A DNA stretch of 23,649 bases, from positions 1-23,649 of the forward strand of contig CAZSWR010000060.1 in NCBI GenBank assembly GCA_964610885.1. Direction: 5' to 3'. Position 1 is the stretch's first letter; each line of letters opens with the position of its first letter. The notes beneath the pieces were generated by a model. That model did no database searches. It was given only the letters and a program-made list of their open reading frames with translations, and was not told the DNA's origin. The position numbers were made by a program, and so were the translations under genes. The stretch is from CAZSWR01 sp964610885 (GTDB taxonomy: Bacteria > Bacteroidota > Ignavibacteria > Kapaibacteriales > UBA2268). Positions 1 to 6,691 of this stretch are shown here, piece by piece.

Positions 1-267
1 AAACATGGTGATAAATATCCGCACACTGAATATTATTCGACAATAAAATTCGGCTGATATTCAACTTCATGCGAGTTGGATAATATTCCCCTTGTTAAAA
101 ATTAGTCAAATATTTCCAACATAAAACAATCCAAATTTGCTAATATTTTGATATTTTTAAGGATAATGAAATAATAATCAATTATTAACAGAATTGGCCT
201 TGTTTCAAATCTTAACTTGAATCATTTCAATGGGCAATAATAACCAATTTCGGCGGGTGCTGAGCGC
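1..267. other. AT-rich intergenic region upstream of the flagellar operon
   Basis: No credible gene is visible here on either strand. The stretch is strongly AT-rich compared with the coding DNA that follows. At 204-230 there are overlapping inverted repeats: TTCAA at 204-208, TTGAA at 217-221 and TTCAA at 226-230. The last two form the palindrome TTGAATCATTTCAA at 217-230. They sit about 40 bp upstream of the sigma-54 promoter. That makes them a candidate site for an enhancer-binding activator, which is inference only. Confidence 0.5.
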
Positions 268-283
268 TGGCACGTGCCTTGTA
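268..283 (+). promoter_or_regulatory. Sigma-54 (RpoN) type promoter for the flagellar operon
   Basis: The sequence TGGCACGTGCCTTGTA matches the -24/-12 consensus TGGCACG-N4-TTGCW at every position except the C of the -12 GC, which is T here. The GG and GT dinucleotides are exactly 12 bp apart, as sigma-54 requires. The predicted transcript start is near 294, 16 bp before the ATG at 310. It overlaps the GTG at 274, so that longer start is unlikely. RpoN control of rod, ring and hook genes is established in many flagellated bacteria. Its use here is inferred from this match and its position. Confidence 0.7.
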
Positions 284-309
284 TTGTGTTCATTAGCGAA
301 AGGCGAGAT

Positions 310-504
310 ATGGAAAAAAAAGTAAATATATACAGCAAGCAAAACGAACCGAACAATGAGGAAGATTTGTTCGGCCAGGTGAGGAAAATCGAAATGCTCG
401 CTCGGGTGCCGGAGGAATTATATTCGGTGGCGGCGGACGTTATCGCCTTCGTCTATAGAACGGATTCTCAGACAGGTATGGATACCAGACAAAAGAAAGA
501 CTAA
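310..504 (+). CDS. Candidate FlgM-like anti-sigma-28 small protein
   Basis: This is a 64-residue, charged, cytosolic protein without signal or membrane segments. It is the first gene of the flagellar operon and ends 5 bp before flgF. The start is ATG 310, preceded by AAGGCGAG. An upstream in-frame GTG at 274 falls inside the sigma-54 promoter and is rejected. The central part fits the C-terminal sigma-28-binding helices of FlgM with one gap: K26, I27, L30, then Y38, V40, A41 and the I45-A46 pair match the family pattern K-I-x-x-L...Y-x-V-x-A-x-x-I-A. In FlgM, this region holds sigma-28 (FliA) inactive until the hook is complete and FlgM is exported. Against it: the protein is shorter than usual, lacks the glycine before the Tyr, and has about 18 residues after the motif. 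It could instead be an unrelated operon leader protein. The gene is probably real; the function is tentative. Confidence 0.5.
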   Translation: MEKKVNIYSKQNEPNNEEDLFGQVRKIEMLARVPEELYSVAADVIAFVYRTDSQTGMDTRQKKD

Positions 505-509
505 ACAAG

Positions 510-1289
510 ATGCTAAAAGAACTATATACAGCCGCGCTTGGGATGTTGCCTCAGCAAACACGATTGGAAGTGATTGCGAACAACATGGCAAATGCGAACA
601 CTGTTGGTTTCAAGCGTCAGTCAGTGTTCGAACGAAATATGATCGACGCACGTGCCAATTTCTACAACGTGCAGGGACAGGCAGAGCAGGACGACCCGCC
701 TGTCGGTTCGTATATCGATTTCGAGTCCGGCAGCTTCCAAAAAACGGACAACCCATTGGACGTATCAATTGAGAATCAGAAGGGATTTTTCCTCGTTCAG
801 GACGAAGACGGAAACCAATTCCTAACGAAAGCCGGGCATTTTACATTGTCCACGGACGGAACAATAATTACCACGGATGGTAAGAAATTAATGGGTTCGA
901 GCGGCGAGATCAATGTGAATCCCAAGCTGCTCGATTCCTCCCAAAGCCTCGAGGATACCGCCTCGAAGGTGAAAATAACGGAAGAGGGCGAAGTGTTCGT
1001 AAACGATGCGCCTGTCGGTACGATCACCGTGCTCCAGGTGGACGACACGTCTTCGATCGAGCAAATCTCCAATGCGACGTTTATCGCTCGCCAGGACACG
1101 AACGCAACCGTGATGGACCCATCGGAGGTCAATATTAAACAGGGATGGGTCGAGAACTCGAACGTGGACATTATCCGCGAGATGGTCTCGATGATCGAAC
1201 TCCAAAGGGCCTACGAAGCCGGAAGCAAGGTGATTCATACGAACGACGCAACTTTGGACAATACAATGCGATTGGGCAGGTACTACTAA
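510..1289 (+). CDS. flgF: Flagellar basal-body rod protein FlgF
   Basis: Encodes a 259-residue proximal/distal rod subunit that polymerises in the periplasm after export through the flagellar type III apparatus. The N-terminus carries the rod/hook family signature at residues 7-34, including G11, the NNMANANT stretch at 24-31 and G33-F34. The C-terminus has the matching export/assembly helix around NSNVDIIREMVSMIELQRAYE. The rod family uses these two terminal helices to pack a coiled core. There is no Sec signal peptide, as expected. It is the first of two consecutive rod-type genes, and the order before flgG together with the divergent middle domain makes FlgF more likely than FlgG. FlgF and FlgG are paralogues, so the symbol rests partly on gene order. 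Confidence 0.88.
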   Translation: MLKELYTAALGMLPQQTRLEVIANNMANANTVGFKRQSVFERNMIDARANFYNVQGQAEQDDPPVGSYIDFESGSFQKTDNPLDVSIENQKGFFLVQDEDGNQFLTKAGHFTLSTDGTIITTDGKKLMGSSGEINVNPKLLDSSQSLEDTASKVKITEEGEVFVNDAPVGTITVLQVDDTSSIEQISNATFIARQDTNATVMDPSEVNIKQGWVENSNVDIIREMVSMIELQRAYEAGSKVIHTNDATLDNTMRLGRYY

Positions 1290-1338
1290 CATATTTCGGA
1301 CTTTAACCAATAATAACTAATCGGGAGCAAATGCGAAA

Positions 1339-2127
1339 ATGGATAAAACGCTACGAACGGCAGCCACAGGGCTGACAGCACAGCAAAGATACGTCGAGAT
1401 TATCTCGAATAACTTGGCTAACGTGAACACGACCGGTTACAAAAAGGTTAGGCCCGAATTCCAGGACTTGCTCTATGAAACACTGAAACCGGCCGGTGGC
1501 AATCGCCGCGCAGACGTGGAACCAATGAACGAAGTCCAGATCGGCTCTGGTACCGAATTGGTCGCAACGTCCAAGACGTTCACCCAGGGCGACGTTACGC
1601 AAACAAACAACAGTTTAGACATGGCCATTAATGGCGATGGCTTCTTCATGATCCGCAAGGGCGACAATACAATTGGCTACACACGCGACGGTTCATTCAA
1701 AGTGGACAAAAACAGCCGAATCGTGAACGCGCAAGGCTTCCAATTGGAGCCGGGAATCACAATCCCAAGCGATGCCGTCTCGGTGAATATTTCACGCGAG
1801 GGCGTGGTTTCGGCAGTGATGCAGGACGGCAAAGAAGAGCAGACCTTGGGGCAAATCGAGTTGGCTCGGTTCGTCAATCAGGGCGGGCTGAAATCCGTCG
1901 GCGACAACCTTTTCGAGGAAACCGCAGCCTCCGGCAAAGCAATACTCGAACAGCCGGGCACGAACAACACAGGCGAAATCGTTCAAAGCCACTTGGAAAG
2001 CTCGAACGTGGACATCGTCCAGGAGATGGTGAACATGATCGTGGCCCAGCGCGCCTACGAAATGAATTCCAAATCGGTGAAGACAGCCGATGACATATTG
2101 AGTACAGCAGTAAACTTGAAACGCTAA
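1339..2127 (+). CDS. flgG: Flagellar distal rod protein FlgG
   Basis: Encodes a 262-residue distal-rod subunit, the usual FlgG length. Residues 5-35 show the rod signature with SNNLANVNTTGYKK. The middle region includes the family phrase about supporting a biological rod surface (NNSLDMAINGDGFFMI, near residues 91-106). The C-terminal helix contains LESSNVDIVQEMVNMIVAQR followed by AYE. FlgG forms the long driveshaft that crosses the periplasm and is encircled by the P and L rings encoded just downstream. ATG 1339 has GGGAG at 1323-1327 as a likely ribosome site. It is separated from flgA by only 15 bp, so the two are co-transcribed. Confidence 0.95.
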   Translation: MDKTLRTAATGLTAQQRYVEIISNNLANVNTTGYKKVRPEFQDLLYETLKPAGGNRRADVEPMNEVQIGSGTELVATSKTFTQGDVTQTNNSLDMAINGDGFFMIRKGDNTIGYTRDGSFKVDKNSRIVNAQGFQLEPGITIPSDAVSVNISREGVVSAVMQDGKEEQTLGQIELARFVNQGGLKSVGDNLFEETAASGKAILEQPGTNNTGEIVQSHLESSNVDIVQEMVNMIVAQRAYEMNSKSVKTADDILSTAVNLKR

Positions 2128-2142
2128 TACTTTGTGGGATAA

Positions 2143-2862
2143 ATGAAATCATCAAAGACACATATTGCAATAGGAGTATTCTCGATTATGCTGATGATTT
2201 TTCTCGGGCAAAATGCCTTTGCCAAATCCACATTTTCGTCCGAAAGGCTTGCCAAGGGCCTGCGCGACTTCATCGCAACCCAGGTCCAAGGGGACGTGGA
2301 GGTGGAGGTCTCGGCCATCGAAGAGCAAAAATTCGACCAGCCGAACGTAACGGCTCGGTTCAATGCCCCGAGGGAGAGCCTGCGCGGCCGGACGAATATT
2401 ATCATTGAATTCCTGGCGGGCGAAAGCGTGATCCGCAGGATTCAAGTGGCCGCAAGGATTCGCTTCTATGCCGAAGTGCCAAGCGCAGCCGAACCCATTC
2501 GCCGCGGAGAGGAATTGCAAGAAAATTCAGTTGCGACGGAACGAAAAGAAATTACATCGTACAAAGATGGCGAATTGCCGTCGGTGTCCGAACTTGTTGG
2601 CCGCCGCGCCGCGCAAAATATTCAAAAAGGTACGGTTATTAATCGCTTGATGATCGAAAAGCAAAAGCTGATCCATCGTGGCGAAAGGATTGCCGTCATT
2701 GCCGAGTCCGGTTGCGTCAGGGTGCGCACCTCGGGCGAATCGCTCCAAGACGGCGCCGCCGGCGATAGGGTCCGATTCAAACGCGACGGTTCGCAATCAA
2801 TATTCTCGGGCAAAGTGGCGGCAGACGGAACAGTCGTCGTAACCGAAGAAGACAAAAAATAA
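2143..2862 (+). CDS. flgA: Flagellar P-ring assembly chaperone FlgA
   Basis: Encodes a 239-residue periplasmic chaperone for P-ring (FlgI) assembly. The first 28 residues form a Sec signal peptide: a basic start, a hydrophobic core IAIGVFSIMLMIFLG, and an AFA cleavage site. The C-terminal half fits the FlgA/SAF fold: PIRRGEEL near residues 117-124, a second IQKGTVINRLMIEKQ strand-turn, the RGERIAVIAESG segment, and the closing GDRVRFKRDGS...SGKV...GTVVV pattern. The gene lies between flgG and the ring genes flgH/flgI, matching its role. It is somewhat longer at the N-terminus than minimal FlgA proteins, consistent with the two-domain form. Confidence 0.88.
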   Translation: MKSSKTHIAIGVFSIMLMIFLGQNAFAKSTFSSERLAKGLRDFIATQVQGDVEVEVSAIEEQKFDQPNVTARFNAPRESLRGRTNIIIEFLAGESVIRRIQVAARIRFYAEVPSAAEPIRRGEELQENSVATERKEITSYKDGELPSVSELVGRRAAQNIQKGTVINRLMIEKQKLIHRGERIAVIAESGCVRVRTSGESLQDGAAGDRVRFKRDGSQSIFSGKVAADGTVVVTEEDKK

Positions 2863-2905
2863 CAAATAACATTTTATTCACGGCCCCGATAGAAATGAGA
2901 TAGAG

Positions 2906-3487
2906 ATGAAAAGAATTTGCGTCATAATAACAATAGGGATATTGTTTATATTAGGCACGGACGCCTCTTATGCGCAATTCAAACAAGACACCAAGCGATC
3001 GCTGTTTTCGGATGTGAAAGCATTTGAAATCGGCGATGCGCTCATGGTGCTCATCGTCGAGGATATGCAGGCAGACAACGGCGCCTCGGCGGCTGAATCG
3101 CGTTCCACGGAATTGGGCGTCAATGCGAAAGGTGGAACTTCTACCAATTCGACAACAGTTTCGGCGGGTGTCGGCTCGACGAATGATTTCAATGGCAAAG
3201 GCGCAAACTCGCGCACAGAGAAAATCCGTACACGGCTCAGCGTCCGCGTTGTGGCAGTTGAGGCGAATGGAAACTTGAAAATCGAAGGCAAAAGAAGCGC
3301 GACGATCGATGGCGAAGTGCAAACCATAACACTTCAAGGGATTGTGCGGCCCGTGGATATCAAATCGGACAATACAATTTATTCTTACAGCGTGTTGGAT
3401 CTTTCGCTCGTGATAAAGGGCGAAGGCAATATCTCGAAAACAAGGGAACCCGGGCTGTTTACCAAATTCTTAAGGCTGCTGTTCTGA
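2906..3487 (+). CDS. flgH: Flagellar L-ring protein FlgH without an obvious lipobox
   Basis: Encodes a 193-residue outer-membrane ring subunit. Family landmarks are SLFSDVKAFEIGDALMVLI near residues 32-50, the Ala/Ser-rich linker, the basic strand IRTRLSVRVVAVEANGNLKI, and the C-terminal GIVRPVDIKSDNTIYSYSVL block. The N-terminus is a signal peptide (residues 1-23, cleaving at SYA before Q24). FlgH of enterobacteria is a lipoprotein with a Cys at the cleavage site. Here the only N-terminal cysteine is residue 5, before the hydrophobic core, so it cannot be the lipidated residue. The TGA stop overlaps the flgI ATG by one base, implying translational coupling of the L- and P-ring genes. Confidence 0.92.
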   Translation: MKRICVIITIGILFILGTDASYAQFKQDTKRSLFSDVKAFEIGDALMVLIVEDMQADNGASAAESRSTELGVNAKGGTSTNSTTVSAGVGSTNDFNGKGANSRTEKIRTRLSVRVVAVEANGNLKIEGKRSATIDGEVQTITLQGIVRPVDIKSDNTIYSYSVLDLSLVIKGEGNISKTREPGLFTKFLRLLF

Positions 3488-4629
3488 TGAAAAGAGTGTT
3501 CGGACATATTACTCCTCTTTTGGCAGCATTCGCAATGTTGCTTGTGTTCGTTCCATCGGCCTGGGGCGCCCGCATCAAAGACGTCGCAAACGTCCAGGGT
3601 GCAAGCTCCGTTCAGATTATTGGCTATGGATTGGTAACAGGCCTACAGAACACGGGCGACAACCAAATGACGACCTTCACTGTCCAGAGCGTTTCGAATA
3701 TGCTCAAACGCTTCGGTCTGACCGTCCCGACGACGAATCCGCGTATCAGAAACGTGGCCGCCGTGATGGTAACCGCTGCCGTCCCGACATTCTCGAAGTC
3801 CGGCCAGAAGGTGGACATCATGGTCTCCTCGATCGGCGATGCATCGAGCCTGCAGGGCGGCGTACTGCTGATGACGCCGGTGTCCACATCGGACGGCTCG
3901 ATTGTTGGGCTGGCCCAAGGCGCTGTGTCTGTGGGCGGCTACGACGTTTCTTCGCTCGGTTCGCGGGTCGGGAAAAACACAGTTACGAGCGGCAGAGTGC
4001 CATCGGGGCTGATTTTGGACAAAAACATTGATGGGCAATTCGTTCAGAACCAGAAAATCATTATCGCACTGCGCGAACCAGACTTCACGGCGGCCTCGAA
4101 TATCGCTGCCGCGATCAATGCCTCCGGAATCGGAGCCAACAGCGCAGTGGCGAAAGACGCCGGAACAGTGGAGGTAACGCTGCCGACCGGAGCCAACCAA
4201 GAATTGCTGAACATACAAAACATCGCACGCATCGAGGCTCTCGAAGTGCAAACAGACCCTGCGGCTCGCGTCGTGATCAACGAAAGGACCGGAACGGTTG
4301 TGGTCGGCGGGAATGTCAGGATTCTTCCTTCGGTCATTGCTCACGGCGGCTTGGAAATCACCATCCAGAAGCAAGTAATCGTTACCCAGCCGGCACCGTT
4401 CACGATTCGCCCGCCGCGGCCGGTGGAATCGGCGCAGGTGAAGGTGGAGGAGCAACAGTCCCAATCCACGCCGATAAACGTGGTGCAGGCAGGGGCAGGC
4501 GGCGCGCCCACTGTCCAAGACATTGCCAACGCGCTGAACCTGCTGAAAGTGTCGCCACGGGACCTGATCGCGATATTCCAAGCGCTGAAGGCCGCCGGCA
4601 CGCTCCAGGGCGAATTGATTATTCAGTAG
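3487..4629 (+). CDS. flgI: Flagellar P-ring protein FlgI
   Basis: Encodes a 380-residue periplasmic P-ring subunit, close to the usual length. The signal peptide is about residues 1-27, cleaving after AWG before ARIKDV. The mature start (RIKDVANVQG, then QIIGYGLVTGLQNTGD) is the strongly conserved FlgI N-terminus. Further family features are MLKRFGLTVP, the AAVMVTA strand, GGVLLMTPV and the C-terminal helix VQDIANALNLLKVSPRDLIA. The protein forms a ring around the FlgG rod at the peptidoglycan layer and depends on FlgA. The start codon shares one base with the flgH stop. About 120 bp follow before flgJ, the longest gap so far in the operon. Confidence 0.96.
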   Translation: MKRVFGHITPLLAAFAMLLVFVPSAWGARIKDVANVQGASSVQIIGYGLVTGLQNTGDNQMTTFTVQSVSNMLKRFGLTVPTTNPRIRNVAAVMVTAAVPTFSKSGQKVDIMVSSIGDASSLQGGVLLMTPVSTSDGSIVGLAQGAVSVGGYDVSSLGSRVGKNTVTSGRVPSGLILDKNIDGQFVQNQKIIIALREPDFTAASNIAAAINASGIGANSAVAKDAGTVEVTLPTGANQELLNIQNIARIEALEVQTDPAARVVINERTGTVVVGGNVRILPSVIAHGGLEITIQKQVIVTQPAPFTIRPPRPVESAQVKVEEQQSQSTPINVVQAGAGGAPTVQDIANALNLLKVSPRDLIAIFQALKAAGTLQGELIIQ

Positions 4630-4743
4630 CGCCGCGCTTTGCAGCACAAAGAAATTTACGGGCGTGCGTATTTGATTGGAAAAACACAGAATACGTACTT
4701 GTACTGAAAAATGTAAAACAGAAATATTTGAAGTGGAAACAGA

Positions 4744-4771
4744 TAAAGTATGGAAACATCATTGCCGATAA
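4744..4771 (+). promoter_or_regulatory. Sigma-28 (FliA)-like box across the flgJ start
   Basis: TAAAGTAT at 4744-4751 is followed 12 bp later by GCCGATAA at 4764-4771. The enterobacterial flagellar sigma-28 consensus is TAAAGTTT-N11-GCCGATAA, so there is one mismatch in the -35 part and a spacer one base longer. The flgJ ATG (4750-4752) lies inside the box, so a transcript from it could not express flgJ normally. It would reach flgN, flgK and flgL, genes often transcribed late. GCCGATAA also falls in codons, so chance is a real alternative. Confidence 0.3.
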
Positions 4772-5646
4772 AGAATATTGAAAGCTCTTCCCTTACAGAT
4801 GAAAGGTTAGGCCAGCTTTCGCGGATTTCGGCCAATGCAAAGGGCGCCAGCCTGACAGATGCACAAAAAGCAGAAGCCGAAAAAGCCGCTCGAGGGTTCG
4901 AATCGCTCTTTGTAAACATGATGTTGAAGGAAATGAAGCAATCCATGCTTAGCGATACGGAAAACAAGCAAGACGACTTCGGGGCGGACACGCTCCAAAG
5001 CTACACCGACATGTTGCTTTCCGACCAAATATCGCGAACCGGAAACGGTATCGGAATTGCCTCGCAGGTGTATCGCACGCTGACCGGCGAATCCCTTACG
5101 CCGATTACTCAGGAAAAAATTGCAAGTTCGGTCCAGGCCGCAACGAAGCAAACCGCCACGGTGGCGGCGCAAACCCAGAATGCTGCCAAATCGGCTTCAG
5201 GGGCCGTGAAGGAGTATTTCGGTGGGGACTTTATGGACAGAGTGCAGAAACGGCTAAGCAATTACGAAAACACGATCTCGGAGGCCAGTTCGAAGTACGG
5301 CGTGCCCGAAAACCTGATTAAAGCAGTGATCACTGCCGAATCGGCGGGCAGGTCCAACGCACAGTCCGGTGCAGGAGCCAAAGGGCTGATGCAACTTATG
5401 GACGGCACAGCAAAGGATTTGGGCGTGAAGAATTCGTTCGACCCGGTACAGAATATCATGGGCGGAACGAAGTACATCAAGCAAATGCTCGACAAATTCG
5501 ATGGAAACCTGAACCTTGCCCTTGCTGCGTACAACGCCGGCCCGGGCAACGTGCAGAAGTACAACGCAGTCCCGCCATTTGCCGAGACCCAAGCCTACGT
5601 GAAGAAAGTCCGCCGCTATTTGGACGAATATACAGCGGACGCCTAA
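4750..5646 (+). CDS. flgJ: FlgJ rod scaffold fused to a lytic transglycosylase (SLT) domain
   Basis: Encodes a 298-residue, two-domain protein. Residues about 44-110 form the rod-binding domain: AARGFESLFVNMMLKEMKQS, then GADTLQSYTDMLLSDQIS and a GIGIA turn. An Ala/Gln/Thr-rich linker spans about 112-160. Residues about 172-290 form a GH23 soluble-lytic-transglycosylase domain with the catalytic Glu at E197 (TAESAGRSNAQS), GAKGLMQLM at 209-217 and AYNAGPGNV at 260-268. It should cap rod assembly and open peptidoglycan for the rod. Enterobacterial FlgJ instead carries a glucosaminidase-type (GH73) C-terminus. ATG 4750 has no strong ribosome site. It has no Sec signal, so export would go through the flagellar apparatus. 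Confidence 0.92.
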   Translation: METSLPIKNIESSSLTDERLGQLSRISANAKGASLTDAQKAEAEKAARGFESLFVNMMLKEMKQSMLSDTENKQDDFGADTLQSYTDMLLSDQISRTGNGIGIASQVYRTLTGESLTPITQEKIASSVQAATKQTATVAAQTQNAAKSASGAVKEYFGGDFMDRVQKRLSNYENTISEASSKYGVPENLIKAVITAESAGRSNAQSGAGAKGLMQLMDGTAKDLGVKNSFDPVQNIMGGTKYIKQMLDKFDGNLNLALAAYNAGPGNVQKYNAVPPFAETQAYVKKVRRYLDEYTADA

Positions 5647-5713
5647 GGCCCGGCTAGACGAGGCATGGAAGAGTTGTTATTAAAGGATTAATCAAAAGTA
5701 GATGGAGCTACGA

Positions 5714-6151
5714 ATGTTATCGAATTTATTCCAATTCCTGCTGCACGAAAAGCAGCTGCTCAAAGAGCTGATCGAGCTGGCCGAAAGGCAGCAAAAGGCG
5801 CTCGTTGAGTACAAAATCGAAGACTTGGAGGAAATCACCAGCTGCCAAGCCGAGCTTTCCGCCAGCCTGCGCGAAGCCGAAGACCGCCGATTGGCAATGC
5901 TTGCCGCCGCCCTCAAAGTTTCGCGTACGGAGGCTGCGGCAATGACGATGACAAAGTTAGAACAGTTTTTCGATGCGGACGAGCTGAACGAGCTGCGCCG
6001 ATTGAAACACGAGTTGCGATCCCTTACCAATTCGCTTCGTAACCTCAACTTAGTGAACCGCGTGCTTACGAACCGCGCACGTAGGAGCGTAGCCGATATA
6101 CTTTCGATGTTCCGAAACGGATTTAATCACGTTTGCAATGTGAAAGTGTAG
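5714..6151 (+). CDS. flgN: FlgN-like export chaperone for hook-filament proteins
   Basis: Encodes an almost wholly helical 145-residue cytosolic protein. Its N-terminal pattern, with FLLHEKQLLKELIELAERQQ and then ALVEYKIEDLEEI, is typical of FlgN. Long coiled-coil helices follow through residue 130. FlgN keeps FlgK and FlgL soluble and delivers them to the export gate. Both client genes lie just downstream, which supports the call. An in-frame ATG at 5702 would add four residues. I prefer ATG 5714 because GGAG at 5704-5707 sits six bases before it, whereas 5702 has only a distant AGGA. Sequence conservation in this family is low, so the name relies partly on context. Confidence 0.68.
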   Translation: MLSNLFQFLLHEKQLLKELIELAERQQKALVEYKIEDLEEITSCQAELSASLREAEDRRLAMLAAALKVSRTEAAAMTMTKLEQFFDADELNELRRLKHELRSLTNSLRNLNLVNRVLTNRARRSVADILSMFRNGFNHVCNVKV

Positions 6152-6160
6152 GATGCGGCA

Positions 6161-6580
6161 ATGAACTCAAGGGCAAAAGAAATAGCTAAGGAAACACAAA
6201 ACTCAACTTTCATGGAGGAAGCCGTGAGTACACTTCAGATGAACCGAACACAATTGCTCAAGCAATTGACCGATGAAATCATATTCTCAATCGTGGATCT
6301 GGGCGACAAACTGCCGGATAACGAATCGTATTTCCTAAGGAACAAGATACGCACATGCGCGCTGAGCGCCCGAGAGGCAATCGGCAACGCATTGGTTTCG
6401 GACCTAAAGAAAATCGACCGCGTCCGCTCGTTGATCAAGGCGGAAACTTCGCTCGGCGAATGCCGCGAATACCTCGACTTGGCCGAGCAACTTCGCTATG
6501 CGAAAACGAAAGAAATTGTGGCGAAAATCGACAAAGCCAGCCAGCTGATCGGCTCGCGGGTGATACCGGTTAACCACTGA
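6161..6580 (+). CDS. Uncharacterised S23/Avd-like four-helix-bundle protein in the flagellar operon
   Basis: Encodes a 139-residue, helical, soluble protein sitting between flgN and flgK, 9 bp after flgN. I do not recognise it as a standard flagellar protein. Its profile resembles the four-helix-bundle family of 23S rRNA intervening-sequence proteins and Avd: FLRNKIRTCALSAREAIGNA (family pattern L-x-x-Q-I-R-R-A-A-x-S-I-x-x-N-I-A-E-G), then SLIKAETSLGECREYLDLAE (pattern F-L-x-I-A-x-G-S-L-x-E-L-x-x-x-L-x-L-A), and a final IDKASQLIGSRV helix. The invariant Gly before the Ser is Thr here. The start is ambiguous: ATG 6161 is used, but GTG 6224 has GGAGGA at 6214-6219 in ideal position and would give 118 residues. 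Possible roles are a second chaperone or a regulator of late flagellar genes; both are guesses. Confidence 0.6.
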   Translation: MNSRAKEIAKETQNSTFMEEAVSTLQMNRTQLLKQLTDEIIFSIVDLGDKLPDNESYFLRNKIRTCALSAREAIGNALVSDLKKIDRVRSLIKAETSLGECREYLDLAEQLRYAKTKEIVAKIDKASQLIGSRVIPVNH

Positions 6581-6691
6581 CAAATTCCTCTTGCTCCGGG
6601 CCGCCCCGAGGCACCCGGCAACGTGCAGGACGCACTTTCGCGATGAGGGCAAACACAAGGATGTGCAACTAATTTCAGGACAGAGAAGCCG

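Noticed and set aside
274..309. N-terminal extension of the first gene from a GTG start
   Set aside because: The GTG lies inside the sigma-54 promoter and upstream of the predicted transcript start; ATG 310 has a better ribosome site.
3643..4647. Long minus-strand open frame opposite flgI
   Set aside because: It is a shadow of the flgI codon pattern, rich in Arg/His/Cys with no family resemblance.
6161..6580. Diversity-generating retroelement suggested by the Avd-like fold
   Set aside because: There is no reverse transcriptase, template repeat or variable repeat in the window; only the fold family is shared.
6596..6625. GC-rich CCGGG/CCCGG dyad between the unnamed gene and flgK as a terminator
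   Set aside because: The stem is only five pairs and no T-run follows; operon continuity is more likely.
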